Positions 50,195-59,943 are shown, counted from the first letter of the stretch. The stretch: 64,000 nucleotides of DNA from Lachnospiraceae bacterium (GCA_910576335.1 CAJTIU010000005.1:1-64000); one strand, 5' to 3'. Notes: generated by a model not told the origin, from the letters alone. Numbers and translations are program-made.

Positions 50195-51259
50195 TTACTC
50201 TTCTGCATCCAGATCTACCTGATCATCTGTCTTTACGGAATCAGAGTACGGCGTCTCTTCCTCCACATTCATCGTCACCGTCAGGTCATTAAAATTTATC
50301 TTTTTCCATACATCCTTATGTACGGTAATCTTCGCATCCTTGCGCCACTTTTCACAGGTATCATTATAGAGCTCATTTTTCCGCTCCTGTACGATGGTAT
50401 CCTTCTTTGCATCTGTAGCCTCGCGGTCGAGAAGACTCGTTACCTTTGCCACATAGCAGCCCGCGTCTGTCTCAATCACATCTGTGGATTCGCCTTCCTT
50501 TAATGCATCAGCCGCCTTCACAAGCTCCTCATCTGGAGACGTGGATTCTTTGTCAAAGGTCGCTTTGCTGACCTCCACGCCTGCTGTCTCGGCAAGAGCC
50601 TTAAAGTCCCCGCCTTTCTTCAGATCCGCCGCAAGAGTATCAGCCTTCTCCTTCAGGGCCTTCTTCTCGTCATCTGTCAGATCTGTGGATGTACCAGAGT
50701 CATCTGTAGTGGTATAAGAAAACAACACATAATCCATACTCTTCTGCGCAGCTTCCTCGTCAGAAACATCTGTATCTGCCCCCTCTTCAATAGCCTCCTG
50801 CATCTTCTGCTGTACTGCCATCAATGTAAGCATCCGCTCTACCGCCTTCTTATCACCGGACACCATATCCTTATCCTCCAGTGAATTATCTGCATCAAAT
50901 TTCTGCGCGGTATCCTCAACCACCTTCTTCTCATCATCTGTAAGGGAAACGTCATAATCCCCCATATGCTGCTCTAGAAGAACCATGGTTGACAGGGTAT
51001 CCTGGACAGATTCCTTCACACTCTCCTCATAGGTTTTTCCCTCGCTTGCCTCGGAATTCCACTTATCCTCCGGCATATAAGCAGAATAATAGGTCTCATA
51101 CTGCGCCTGGGTGTACCTCGCATAGAAATTCGCCACATCTGCCTTAATCTCTGTATCACCGACTGTAATCGCCGCCTCAGTTCCCTTTAAAGTGCAGCCT
51201 GACATTACTGCCGCAGCCATAATTCCTGCCAGTGCAGGTATCAATACTCTTTTTTTCAT
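50195..51259 (-). CDS. PrsA-like foldase lipoprotein (SurA_N/rotamase type)
   Basis: 354 residues. Lipoprotein signal with lipobox VMSGC (Cys22). Acidic, helix-rich body with SurA-like N region (DTEIKADVANFYARYTQAQY) and a C-terminal part like a degenerate parvulin (LKEGESTDVIETDAGCYVAK). PrsA proteins help exported proteins fold outside the membrane. The parvulin core is poorly conserved, so prolyl isomerase activity is doubtful. Convergent with yqeY; 114 nt downstream of mfd and in the same direction. Confidence 0.82.
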   Translation of the reverse strand: MKKRVLIPALAGIMAAAVMSGCTLKGTEAAITVGDTEIKADVANFYARYTQAQYETYYSAYMPEDKWNSEASEGKTYEESVKESVQDTLSTMVLLEQHMGDYDVSLTDDEKKVVEDTAQKFDADNSLEDKDMVSGDKKAVERMLTLMAVQQKMQEAIEEGADTDVSDEEAAQKSMDYVLFSYTTTDDSGTSTDLTDDEKKALKEKADTLAADLKKGGDFKALAETAGVEVSKATFDKESTSPDEELVKAADALKEGESTDVIETDAGCYVAKVTSLLDREATDAKKDTIVQERKNELYNDTCEKWRKDAKITVHKDVWKKINFNDLTVTMNVEEETPYSDSVKTDDQVDLDAEE

Positions 51260-51373
51260 TCCTGATACTAACCTCCTTCGTGCTGTTCATGCAAAAGCCG
51301 AAACTATTGTTAACCTTCACAGTTTCGAAAAGCTGTTTCCTTTGCATACCCTATCCAGTATACTCCCTTTTTC

Positions 51374-54300
51374 TCATGCAAGCAATCCTTTTATTCCAAT
51401 TAACACTTTTTTCACAACTTCCACCGGATTTTCACTGTCTGTTTTCCGGCTTCTGCCCTTTTTCCGGTAAACAAAGCACGGATTTTCCAGGTCTGCCTTA
51501 AAGGACAGCTCATCTTTGAACCCTAGAAGGAGCCCCGGAATCCGCTCCGGCGTTACAGGCGCCTTTTCATACATGGTAAAGGTATAGGTCTCCCCCTTCT
51601 GCTCAATCTGCGTCACATATGCCTCATGGGCAAATGCCTTAAGCCCTGCCACCTCCAGAAGTCTTTCCACCTTTTTCGGGAAATCTCCGAACCGGTCAAT
51701 CAGTTCCCCGGTCATCTCCTCCATATCCTCTTCAGATTCGATGGCGGCCACACGCTTATATATGTCAAGCTTATGATATTCATTTGGAATATAGCTGTCC
51801 GGAATATAGGCATCTACATTCAGGTCAATGGTGGTGTTAAAGCTTTCCTCCTTCATCTCCCCCTTGAGATGACGCACAGCCTCATTTAACATCTTACAGT
51901 ACAGATCATAACCCACAGCTTCCATATGCCCGTGCTGCTCTGCTCCAAGAAGATTCCCCGCTCCGCGGATCTCCAGATCCCGCATGGCAATCTTAAAGCC
52001 TGAACCAAGATCCGTGAACTCCCTGATTGCCGAGAGACGTTTTTCCGCAATCTCCTTAAGAAGCTTATCTCTCCGATACAGAAGGAACGCGTATGCCATT
52101 CTCCCGGAACGTCCCACGCGCCCTCTCAGCTGGTAAAGCTGCGAGAGACCCAGCCGGTCCGAATCATGGATGATCATTGTATTTGCATTGGATATATCAA
52201 GTCCTGTCTCAATGATAGTTGTAGAGACAAGCACATCAATGTCCCCGTTAATGAAATCATACATGATGCCCTCAAGCTGACGCTCCCGCATCTGTCCATG
52301 GGCAAATGCCACATGAACCTCTGGCACAAGCTTTGCTACCTGCGCGGTAATCTCCTCAATGTCTTCCACACGGTTATAAACATAATAGACCTGTCCGCCT
52401 CTTGCACATTCCCGCTCAATAGCCTCCCGGACCATCTCGTCACTGTATTCCATCACATAAGTCTGAATCGGCATCCGTTCTCCCGGAGCCTCCTCCAAAA
52501 CACTCATATCCCGGATTCCGATCAGGCTCATATGAAGAGTTCTTGGGATCGGGGTTGCAGTGAGCGTCATCACATCCACATTTTCCTTTAATTTCTTGAT
52601 CTTCTCCTTATGCTGCACACCGAAGCGCTGCTCTTCATCTATGATCAGCAGCCCCAGATCCTTAAACTGCACGTCATCGCTTAAGACCCGGTGGGTTCCA
52701 ATGACAATATCCACCAGCCCCCGTTTCAGATCCTGGACCGTCTTCTTCTGCTGGGCCGGGGTCCGGAATCTGCACATCAGATCCACTCTCACCGGAAAGT
52801 CCTTCATCCTCTGCAAAAATGTATTATAATGCTGCTGGGCAAGAATGGTTGTGGGCACAAGGTATACCACCTGCTTACTTTCCTGCACTGCCTTAAATGC
52901 CGCACGGATGGCAATCTCGGTCTTCCCGTATCCTACATCACCGCAGATCAGCCGGTCCATGATCTTCCTGCTCTCCATGTCCCGCTTTACGGCATCAATG
53001 GCTAGAATCTGGTCCTCTGTCTCTTCGAAGGGAAACATTTCCTCAAATTCCTTCTGCCACACGGTATCCTTTCCATAGACATAACCCTCCTGCTTCTCTC
53101 TCGCGGCATAGAGCTCTACCAGATCCTTTGCGATCTCCCTTACAGCCCTCCGGACCCGGGTCTTTGTCTTCACCCATTCCTGAGTGCCCAGTTTATTCAG
53201 CTTCGGCTTTTTGGCATCAGCATTGGCATATTTCTGGATCAGGTCAAGCTGAGTCGCCGGGATATAGAGGTTTCCTCCCTGTGCGTAGGCAATCTTCATA
53301 TAATCTTTGGAGACCCTGTCCACCTCAATTTTTTCAATTCCCTGGTAAATTCCGAGCCCATGGTTCTCGTGTACCACGTAATCTCCTGGCTTAAGCTCTG
53401 AAAAGCTCTGAATCTTTCTCCCCTCGTATACCTTCCGCTTCTTTTTCTTCTTTGCCTTTCCGAAAATATCGGTCTCCGAAATGACTGTGAATTTAAGGAG
53501 CGGGTATTCATATCCCTCCGCCACATAGCCATACGCTGTCATGATCTCACCCGGCTGCACCTCACGGTCCATATCCTCGCTGTAGAAGCTGCTCAGATTA
53601 TAGTCTCTCAGATCCTCCGCAAGACGCTTTGCACGGGTTCTGGAACCGGACAGAAGAACCACCCGGCTCTGATTTCTCTTCAGGCGCTTCAAGTCCTGGG
53701 TCAGAAGCTCAAAGCTCCTGTTATAGGACTGCACCCCTTTTACCTGTAGATTGTAGGAAGCACGCACCGTGAACTCCCGGCAGGCAGATTCCAGCGCGGA
53801 GAACGCAATACAGGAATATCCGTTCATTTTCCCTGCAATCTCGGAGGTAGTATAGAGATGTGCCTCTGCGTCCGTCAGAACCTGTCCGGCCTCAAGACGC
53901 CGCTTCTGGGCCTCCATAAATTCATCTTCCACCGCATTTCCTTTCTCAATCAGGCGCAGAGGCTCATCCAGGTAAAGCAGCGTTTCCTCCGCCGGAAAAT
54001 AATCTAGAAAAGAAACTCTTTTTCCTCCTTCCCGTGGAAATTCCGTAGCAGGGTAGATCACTGCCTCTGTCAGATTTTCAATGGAGCGCTGGGTCTCCAC
54101 ATCAAAGGTTCTGATGGAATCCACCTCGTCCCCCCACAGCTCAATCCGGACAGGAAGTTCTCCTGTCAGAGGATAGACATCCAGGATTCCGCCTCTTACG
54201 GCGAACTGCCCCGGCGCACCCACCTGCACCTCCCGGTCATAGCCAAGACAGGAAAGCCTCTCTGAGAGCCAGGCAAGGTCAAGTGTCCCCTCCCCGGATA

Positions 54301-54715
54301 TGGTCACAGCGCGCTCCTTAATCTCCCTCTTTGGAACCAAAGCATCCATAAATGCATCGAAGCTTGTCACAACAACCGATGGTTTATTTCCTGCCAGCGC
54401 CTCTATAACCTCCATCCGCTGCCGCACCAGCTCGCGGCTCCTGATATCCGCCTGATAAAAGAGCATATCCTTTGCCGGATACAAAAAGACGGAAGAATCC
54501 AGAGCCCGGTATTCCTCATAGATCTGCCTCGCCTTTGATTCACTGGAACAGGCGATGACTTTATAAGTAAAGCCATCGCACAATGCATACATCATATGTG
54601 TTTTCTGCGAATTGACACATCCAGAGATCCGGGTCACTCCCGGTCCCTCCCTGGAGCCCTTCGCAATCTCTTCGTATTCCGCCAGTTCCTTAAGTGGTGC
54701 GGTTAACGCCTGCAT
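51374..54715 (-). CDS. mfd: Transcription-repair coupling factor Mfd
   Basis: 1113 residues, full length. UvrB-like N region, RNA-polymerase-interaction domain (PGDYVVHENHGLGIYQGIEK), SF2 translocase with Walker A CGDVGYGKTEIAIR, DEEQRFG box, TATPIPRTLHMSL, and QLRGRVGRS, then the C-terminal autoinhibitory domain (IPDSYIPNEYHKLDIYKRVA). It removes stalled RNA polymerase and recruits UvrA. 5 nt after pth, so the two form an operon, the common arrangement in Firmicutes. Confidence 0.97.
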   Translation of the reverse strand: MQALTAPLKELAEYEEIAKGSREGPGVTRISGCVNSQKTHMMYALCDGFTYKVIACSSESKARQIYEEYRALDSSVFLYPAKDMLFYQADIRSRELVRQRMEVIEALAGNKPSVVVTSFDAFMDALVPKREIKERAVTISGEGTLDLAWLSERLSCLGYDREVQVGAPGQFAVRGGILDVYPLTGELPVRIELWGDEVDSIRTFDVETQRSIENLTEAVIYPATEFPREGGKRVSFLDYFPAEETLLYLDEPLRLIEKGNAVEDEFMEAQKRRLEAGQVLTDAEAHLYTTSEIAGKMNGYSCIAFSALESACREFTVRASYNLQVKGVQSYNRSFELLTQDLKRLKRNQSRVVLLSGSRTRAKRLAEDLRDYNLSSFYSEDMDREVQPGEIMTAYGYVAEGYEYPLLKFTVISETDIFGKAKKKKKRKVYEGRKIQSFSELKPGDYVVHENHGLGIYQGIEKIEVDRVSKDYMKIAYAQGGNLYIPATQLDLIQKYANADAKKPKLNKLGTQEWVKTKTRVRRAVREIAKDLVELYAAREKQEGYVYGKDTVWQKEFEEMFPFEETEDQILAIDAVKRDMESRKIMDRLICGDVGYGKTEIAIRAAFKAVQESKQVVYLVPTTILAQQHYNTFLQRMKDFPVRVDLMCRFRTPAQQKKTVQDLKRGLVDIVIGTHRVLSDDVQFKDLGLLIIDEEQRFGVQHKEKIKKLKENVDVMTLTATPIPRTLHMSLIGIRDMSVLEEAPGERMPIQTYVMEYSDEMVREAIERECARGGQVYYVYNRVEDIEEITAQVAKLVPEVHVAFAHGQMRERQLEGIMYDFINGDIDVLVSTTIIETGLDISNANTMIIHDSDRLGLSQLYQLRGRVGRSGRMAYAFLLYRRDKLLKEIAEKRLSAIREFTDLGSGFKIAMRDLEIRGAGNLLGAEQHGHMEAVGYDLYCKMLNEAVRHLKGEMKEESFNTTIDLNVDAYIPDSYIPNEYHKLDIYKRVAAIESEEDMEEMTGELIDRFGDFPKKVERLLEVAGLKAFAHEAYVTQIEQKGETYTFTMYEKAPVTPERIPGLLLGFKDELSFKADLENPCFVYRKKGRSRKTDSENPVEVVKKVLIGIKGLLA

Positions 54716-54720
54716 ATCTG

Positions 54721-55305
54721 CTATTCCTCCATTACTTTCACTTTTCGATTATATTCATTCATGGCAGACCGGATCTCACCTTTTACAATCTGCTCTGCAG
54801 CCCGTACTGCATGACCGTATGCCTCCTCCACAAGTGTGCGTTCCTCTTTTCCAAAACGGCTCAGCACATAGTCCGCCAGATCATATTCCTTCGGTTTTTT
54901 TCCAATCCCCACCTTAATCCTTGCAAATACATCTGTCCCAAGGCAGGTAATGATATTCTTCATACCATTATGCCCTCCTGCGCTTCCCTTTGCACGCACA
55001 CGAAGCTGTCCGGGGTTCAGGCTAATATCATCATAAATAACAAGAAGCTCCTCCTCAGGGTCAATTTTAAAATAATCCACAATTCCCCGGATACTCTCCC
55101 CGCTCAGATTCATATAAGTCTGAGGCTTTACAAGAAGGACCTTCTGTCCCTCTATGATTCCCTTTCCCACATACGCACGGCACTTTCTTGCATCCACGGC
55201 TATATTATATTTATCCGCAAGCGCATCTATGACGTCAAATCCAACATTATGCCTTGTCCCTTCATATTGTCTCGTTGGATTTCCAAGTCCTGCGATCACA
55301 AACAT
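54721..55305 (-). CDS. pth: Peptidyl-tRNA hydrolase
   Basis: 194 residues: MFVIAGLGNPTRQYEGTRHN (Asn and catalytic His of GTRHN), KPQTYMNLSGES, YDDISLNPGQLRVRAKGSAG, then GHNGMKNI. It frees tRNA from stalled peptidyl-tRNA. Start at 55305 because GGAGGTGAAGGAAGG precedes the ATG and the family begins there; 23 upstream codons are open but not part of the fold. Operon with mfd. Confidence 0.96.
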   Translation of the reverse strand: MFVIAGLGNPTRQYEGTRHNVGFDVIDALADKYNIAVDARKCRAYVGKGIIEGQKVLLVKPQTYMNLSGESIRGIVDYFKIDPEEELLVIYDDISLNPGQLRVRAKGSAGGHNGMKNIITCLGTDVFARIKVGIGKKPKEYDLADYVLSRFGKEERTLVEEAYGHAVRAAEQIVKGEIRSAMNEYNRKVKVMEE

Positions 55306-55435
55306 CCTTCCTTCACCTCCTGTCAGCTTTCCTATTATACAAGAATCTACGCATATTTTCCACCCTTTTTTCATATGTTATAAAGACAAATAGTAATGAA
55401 AAAATCCATTATAAGAGACAGGGAGGCGGACGTTT

Positions 55436-55870
55436 ATGAGTTCGAAAACAAAAATTGTTGTACTTCATATGAAGGAAATCATCTACACGGTCATATTTGC
55501 CGTGTTAGCAATAGTATTAATCCTGTTACTGATCTTTATGTTTCTTCCAAAGGAAAAAAACGAACCAATGACGGAAGCAAAATATAAGCCGGGGGTCTAC
55601 ACCTCTACTGTAACCCTGAACAATACGGCGCTGGAAGTAGAGGTTACGGTAGATGAAGCCCATATCAACTCCATACGCTTCTCCAATATTGATGAAACCG
55701 TTACTACCATGTTCCCGCTAATCCAGCCTGCCATTGAGGATATCGCAGAACAGGTTTATAAAAAACAGTCCCTTGAAGATATTGACTATCCATCCGAAAA
55801 CCCTTATACATCGCAGATTATTGTAAATGCCATAGACGAAGCATTAAAAAAAGCCATAGCTACCAGGTAG
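55436..55870 (+). CDS. Membrane-anchored FMN_bind-like protein
   Basis: 144 residues: one N-terminal membrane helix (IIYTVIFAVLAIVLILLLIF) and an outside domain reading YKPGVYTSTVTLNNTALEVE, then PAIEDIAEQVYKKQSLEDID and SQIIVNAIDEALKKA. The outline is like FMN_bind domains, but the SGAT flavin-attachment motif is replaced by SENPYTS, so covalent FMN is unlikely. Divergent from pth. Function not known. Confidence 0.6.
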   Translation: MSSKTKIVVLHMKEIIYTVIFAVLAIVLILLLIFMFLPKEKNEPMTEAKYKPGVYTSTVTLNNTALEVEVTVDEAHINSIRFSNIDETVTTMFPLIQPAIEDIAEQVYKKQSLEDIDYPSENPYTSQIIVNAIDEALKKAIATR

Positions 55871-55938
55871 TTATGGCTTTTATGTAACTGTTGTACGTTT
55901 TCCCAGATAGTACGGACCGTCCTATCCCACAGCTACAT

Positions 55939-56202
55939 TTACCCCTCTACGATCAGATATCTGCCTCCTGGAATCGCAAATACTTCTGATGCTTCTTCCA
56001 GTTCTTCATCTGACATTCCCGCAACATCTACGCCTTCCTCTTCGAAGAATGATCTCACTTCCCCGATGCTGTCCACAACAACTGCCATACAGTCCTCAAG
56101 AAATGCTTCCGCCTCTTCCATCGTCTCTGCTACCGGTTCATCAAACAGACAGGACTGATTCCTTAGAAACGCCTTCAAACACTCCTCATCGTACTCATAC
56201 AT
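55939..56202 (-). CDS. Small acidic conserved protein, unknown function
   Basis: 87 residues, very acidic and helical: YEYDEECLKAFLRNQSCLFD, ETMEEAEAFLEDCMAVVVDS, ending FAIPGGRYLIVEG. AAAGGAGGTGTG precedes the ATG. The composition is protein-like and the reading frame fits its surroundings, so it is probably real. I do not recognise the family. It is followed by a convergent gene and preceded 28 nt upstream by the HAD gene on the same strand. Confidence 0.7.
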   Translation of the reverse strand: MYEYDEECLKAFLRNQSCLFDEPVAETMEEAEAFLEDCMAVVVDSIGEVRSFFEEEGVDVAGMSDEELEEASEVFAIPGGRYLIVEG

Positions 56203-56230
56203 GACCTTTCACACCTCCTTTACCTTTATT

Positions 56231-56878
56231 CTAAACATATTGCAAAAGTTCTTCTGCTCTATCTATTATATATTCCGCTCCTGCTGCTTTTAGTTCTTCT
56301 TTTGTCCGAAATCCCCAGGAAACACAGATTGTTTTCAGCCCTGCATTCCTCCCGGTTCTCACATCCACCTCAGAATCCCCTATGTAAAGGCAATCCTTTG
56401 CCCTGACACCCAGCTCCTTAAGGGCACATCGGATCCCCGCCGGATCCGGCTTCCTTGGAATTTCGTCCCGCTGCCCCTGTACGTATGAGAAAACATCCTC
56501 CCCGTACATGGCGCGTACCACCTTAAGAGTCTGTCTGTGGGGCTTATTCGAAAGCACCGCAAGAAGAAGCCCCTTCTCCTTAAGTCTCCCCAAAAGTTCC
56601 CCAATCCCCTCATAAACCACCACCTGATAAGTACAAAACTCATCAAAAATACGGCCATACACCTCCATACCCTCTTCAATTCTCACTTCATTCCCCGCTC
56701 CAGAAGCTTCCAGGGCTCTCTCCATAAGACATCTCGCCCCATTTCCTACAAAACGGATACACTCCTCCCTCGTAATCCCAGGAAGCCCCATCTCCTTAAG
56801 CGTACGTCCCACCGAATAAACAAGCGATTCACGCGTATCACCCAGAGTACCGTCCAGATCAAAAATACATGCCTTCAT
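56231..56878 (-). CDS. HAD-family phosphatase (phosphoglycolate phosphatase-like)
   Basis: 215 residues: motif I FDLDGTLGDT, motif II VLSNKP, motif III Lys in RKPDPAG, motif IV YIGDSEVDVRTGRNAG. The cap is alpha-helical (C1), as in Gph/PgmB. The substrate is a small phosphate ester, not defined. Start at 56878, where AAGGGATG lies at better spacing than for the ATG four codons earlier. No signal peptide. Confidence 0.9.
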   Translation of the reverse strand: MKACIFDLDGTLGDTRESLVYSVGRTLKEMGLPGITREECIRFVGNGARCLMERALEASGAGNEVRIEEGMEVYGRIFDEFCTYQVVVYEGIGELLGRLKEKGLLLAVLSNKPHRQTLKVVRAMYGEDVFSYVQGQRDEIPRKPDPAGIRCALKELGVRAKDCLYIGDSEVDVRTGRNAGLKTICVSWGFRTKEELKAAGAEYIIDRAEELLQYV

Positions 56879-56948
56879 AACTAATGCCATCCCTTTCTCT
56901 GTAGTCGCTGCCTTATTATAACTATACTATACACTGAGACCCTATGCA

Positions 56949-56994
56949 AGAGTTGGGGACGGGGTATTTTTAAAAATACCCCGTCCCCAACTCT
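56949..56994. repeat. Perfect palindrome, copy 2 (GGGGACGGGG type)
   Basis: AGAGTTGGGGACGGGGTATT and on to its exact complement, 46 bp. The core differs from copy 1 by one base pair (GGGGTA for GGGGCA), as a compensated change. It stands between the HAD gene and sigG. Confidence 0.85.
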
Positions 56995-57114
56995 CAAGGT
57001 CTTGTCAAGGTCTAAAAATTTTTTTATTTTCTCTCTAATTGGAATAGAGGAAGCATATATGGAGAATCATTTTATTAGACATAAATACCAGTTCATAAAG
57101 AGGAGGATGATACA

Positions 57115-57426
57115 ATGGCACAGGGAAAGGTTGAAATATGCGGAGTCAATACATCCAAACTTCCGATTCTGAAGGAGAAAGAAAAGAATGCACTATTTGA
57201 ACGGATTAAAGCAGGAGATGAAGAGGCAAAAGAAGAATACATTAAGGGAAATCTGAGACTGGTTTTAAGTGTAATTAAGCGTTTTGGCGCAAGCAATGAG
57301 AATCCTGATGATCTGTTTCAGATCGGCTGTATCGGCCTGATTAAGGCAATCAACAATTTCAATACAGAATTAGATGTGAAATTTTCCACCTATGCCGTTC
57401 CCATGAATGTACTCTGTCGAAAATAA
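57115..57426 (+). pseudogene. sigG: sigG, 5' part, interrupted by a prophage-like element
   Basis: Codons 1-97 match the sporulation sigma factor G: KVEICGVNTSKLPILKEKEK, NLRLVLSVIKRF, DDLFQIGCIGLIKAINNFN, KFSTYAVPM. SigG is about 257 residues; here the homology ends at STYAVPM in region 2.4 and five foreign codons (NVLCRK) lead to TAA. The rest of the gene, starting IIGEIRRYLRD or similar, should lie beyond the right edge in the same orientation. GAGGAGGATGATACA precedes the ATG. If the element excises precisely, an active gene would be restored in the forespore. Confidence 0.85.
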
Positions 57427-57427
57427 A

Positions 57428-58798
57428 TCAAATTGAAAAATCAACATGTACATTATTGTCTGTCACTTCTATTTTTCTTATTAATTTTCTTATTATATTC
57501 TTTTTTTGTATTATATCCATTTCATCCCACAATTCACTTATCGTAGATAGAATTTGTACCCTTTCTCTTCTTCGTGCATTTATTATTGATCTATTAGTAT
57601 CAGCTTCTATTTGTTTATTAATGTTTTTGATTTTCAATTTTAAGCTAGTAATACTATCTATCAACACATCATCCTCATCATCTGACTCAGAATATAATTC
57701 GTATAATTTTTTAAGCTTTTTGTTTAATGATTCTTGTTGTTTATATAACAATGATACTGTATCATTTGGAAATATCGTTTCTGTTTCGCTAGGTTTATAA
57801 TTATTTGCAAATTCAAAAATTGAGCTTATTACCACGGTTTCAACCTCGTCTGCCCATACTTTTTCTTGGTCGCAATTTTCATCTTTAACGAGATATGGTT
57901 TGCTTGTTTGCTGAGAATAACAAACTAATTTATATCCTTTATTTCCCCATTTTGAATACCTCATTTTTGCTCCGCATTTTCCACAATATATTAATCCAGT
58001 CAAAAGATGATCTGATGAATTTGATCGAACTTTGCTGCGTTCCACCATACAGTTCATAGCTGTATCATAAATCTCTTTAGTTATAATAGGTGTATGTTTC
58101 CCCTGGTATTCTTCTCCATTATATTCTATAATTCCATAGTTACTTTTTCTTGTTAGTATTTGATATACCAACCTATCGTATTTTAATCCTAGCAGGTTCG
58201 CAATTTCTTGCGGAGATTTACCGTTGATATATAAATTATAAATTTCCCGAACTTTTTCTGCATCCTCATTTGGAACAAGTATACCTTGATCTTTGTCATA
58301 ATCATATCCAAAAGGTACTCTTCCTCCTCCCATCCAAAGACCATTTTTAACTCTTTCTTTCATACCCATTCTTGTACGCATTCTTATATTCTCTCGTTCA
58401 AGCTGTGCAAACGCAGATAAAATTCCAAGCATTAATCGACCCATTGGTGTAGATGTATCCATACTTTCATTCAAAGATACAAAGTCTACTCCATGAGGAT
58501 TAAACACATCCTCTATAAGGTATAAAGTATCCTTTTGAGAACGTGATAAACGATCCAATTTATAAACTATTACATGTGAAATCTTATTCTTTTTTACATC
58601 TTGTATAAGCCTTTGCATTTCCGGGCGTTCTATATTACTTCCAGACCATCCACCGTCTATGTAAAATTCATAATCCTTTATATTTTTAGATATACAATAT
58701 GCGGACAGTTGTTGTTTTTGAGCATCAATAGAATATCCTTCTTCTGCTTGATAATCTGTCGAAACTCGAATATAAATAGCTGCTTTTTTATTGCTCAT
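57428..58798 (-). CDS. Large serine recombinase (SpoIVCA-like) of the sigG element
   Basis: 456 residues. Resolvase domain with the active Ser in YIRVSTDYQAEEGYSIDAQ, the YKLDRLSRSQKDTL box and MGRLMLGILSAFAQLERENI; then a Recombinase domain (GRVPFGYDYDKDQG...ILTRKSNYGI), a zinc ribbon with CGKCGAKM and a distant Cys pair, and a coiled-coil C-terminus. It catalyses integration and, with a directionality factor, excision. The stop lies within about 20 bases of the element end, as is usual for att-adjacent recombinases such as the skin recombinase. TGAGGTGAAAAT precedes the ATG. Confidence 0.93.
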   Translation of the reverse strand: MSNKKAAIYIRVSTDYQAEEGYSIDAQKQQLSAYCISKNIKDYEFYIDGGWSGSNIERPEMQRLIQDVKKNKISHVIVYKLDRLSRSQKDTLYLIEDVFNPHGVDFVSLNESMDTSTPMGRLMLGILSAFAQLERENIRMRTRMGMKERVKNGLWMGGGRVPFGYDYDKDQGILVPNEDAEKVREIYNLYINGKSPQEIANLLGLKYDRLVYQILTRKSNYGIIEYNGEEYQGKHTPIITKEIYDTAMNCMVERSKVRSNSSDHLLTGLIYCGKCGAKMRYSKWGNKGYKLVCYSQQTSKPYLVKDENCDQEKVWADEVETVVISSIFEFANNYKPSETETIFPNDTVSLLYKQQESLNKKLKKLYELYSESDDEDDVLIDSITSLKLKIKNINKQIEADTNRSIINARRRERVQILSTISELWDEMDIIQKKNIIRKLIRKIEVTDNNVHVDFSI

Positions 58799-58897
58799 AT
58801 TTTCACCTCATAAAAAATATATGCAACAGAGATATGTATTATGTTGTATCTCCATTACATATATTATATCAGAAGTTTTATATTTTTCAACAACTTT

Positions 58898-59050
58898 TTA
58901 TTTCTTTCGTTCCTTGTCGAAACCATTTATTTCCTTTTTTACTGATTCAATATAATCTATATAATCTTTTCTAGTAATCTCTAGACTTTTAAGGTCTTCA
59001 AATCTAATCGGTTTTCCGTTTACAGAATATGTTGCTGTTATGACAATCAC
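58898..59050 (-). CDS. Small phage protein, probably starting at a non-ATG codon
   Basis: An open frame TATYSVNGKPIRFEDLKSLE, ITRKDYIDYIESVKKEINGF, ending DKERKK at TAA. It looks like a real short protein. A perfect ribosome site, AGGAGGTGA, lies 8 nt upstream of ATA (59041-59039); the only standard start in frame is a GTG inside the ribosome site itself (59050). Missed by ATG-based gene finding. Unknown function; it lies between the recombinase and dUTPase. Confidence 0.5.
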   Translation of the reverse strand: MIVITATYSVNGKPIRFEDLKSLEITRKDYIDYIESVKKEINGFDKERKK

Positions 59051-59122
59051 CTCCTAACATGAAATAAGATTGATAGATTAAGTATTGTCAAAATTATTTC
59101 ATATATACATTACAGTATTTTA

Positions 59123-59635
59123 TCACCTGTCTGTACTTCCAAACCCACCATTTCTAATTCCGTCAGTTTCATCATCATATGTAATACCGTATTCAACAAA
59201 AATCCCCTGTGCAATTCCATCTCCACGTTTTACCTTTAGAATTTTTGCTTCATTAGTATCATTTGTAAGCTTTAAAAAGATATGTCCTTCATTCTCGGAA
59301 TAAAAATAATCACTGTCAATGATCCCTACTGTATTATTAAGCTGCAGTCTGTACTTGAAGCCTAGACCGCTTCTCGGATAGCACTTTAGCACCCAGTTTT
59401 CATCTATCTTACACCGGATCCCTGTTGGGATTTTAATTGTACATCCAGGTCGCAACGTAAAATCAATTGGTGAATAAAAGTCGTACCCTGCGGATCCTGT
59501 CGTGGCTCTTTTGGGGATTCTAATCTCATTGTAAATTTCTTCGATAATTGGCTCAGACTCGCATCCGAATGTATTCACCCAGTCTTTATAAAACTGTTCA
59601 TAATTTACTTTTTTAAATTCTGCTACTCTTTTCAT
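59123..59635 (-). CDS. dut: dUTP diphosphatase (trimeric dUTPase)
   Basis: 170 residues. Motifs: IPKRATTGSAGYDFYSP (motif 1), PRSGLGFK (motif 2), NNTVGIIDSDYF (motif 3, catalytic Asp), KRGDGIAQGIF (motif 4), RNGGFGSTD (motif 5). An N-terminal extension of about 35 residues precedes motif 1. It hydrolyses dUTP to dUMP, typical of phages. The ATG lies inside the end of the upstream gene (overlap of 23 bases), indicating a compact operon. Confidence 0.93.
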   Translation of the reverse strand: MKRVAEFKKVNYEQFYKDWVNTFGCESEPIIEEIYNEIRIPKRATTGSAGYDFYSPIDFTLRPGCTIKIPTGIRCKIDENWVLKCYPRSGLGFKYRLQLNNTVGIIDSDYFYSENEGHIFLKLTNDTNEAKILKVKRGDGIAQGIFVEYGITYDDETDGIRNGGFGSTDR

Positions 59636-59942
59636 TTATTTCTCCTTTAATAAGTATTTTATTTTTCACCATTTTATCTATGATCTTATCAACATTCTTG
59701 GATACTTTTTCCGCAACTTCGTTACGTCCATATTCATTGTCGTAATATGCACTATATAATTCTCCATGGTTATCTAATACTTGGTAACACCATTCGTGAT
59801 TTTCAAAGTCAATATATACTTCAAGCTGTACAAGATTTCTGTAAATCCATTGTCTGTATTTGTATACATTGTCGTGTAATCCAAACTTATTTAATTTGTC
59901 ATGTGCCGATTTATGTATCTGGTAATCTTCTACTTTTATCAT
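59613..59942 (-). CDS. Phage protein of unknown function
   Basis: 109 residues: MIKVEDYQIHKSAHDKLNKF, YKYRQWIYRNLVQLEVYIDF, VAEKVSKNVDKIIDKMVKNK. Soluble and charged, mixed helix and strand. It overlaps dut by 23 bases and starts 1 nt after the previous stop. No family recognised. Confidence 0.75.
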   Translation of the reverse strand: MIKVEDYQIHKSAHDKLNKFGLHDNVYKYRQWIYRNLVQLEVYIDFENHEWCYQVLDNHGELYSAYYDNEYGRNEVAEKVSKNVDKIIDKMVKNKILIKGEINEKSSRI

Positions 59943-59943
59943 T

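Noticed and set aside
57003-57110. Possible sigma-F type promoter in front of sigG
   Set aside because: AT-rich sequence allows several weak matches but none is clear enough to report.
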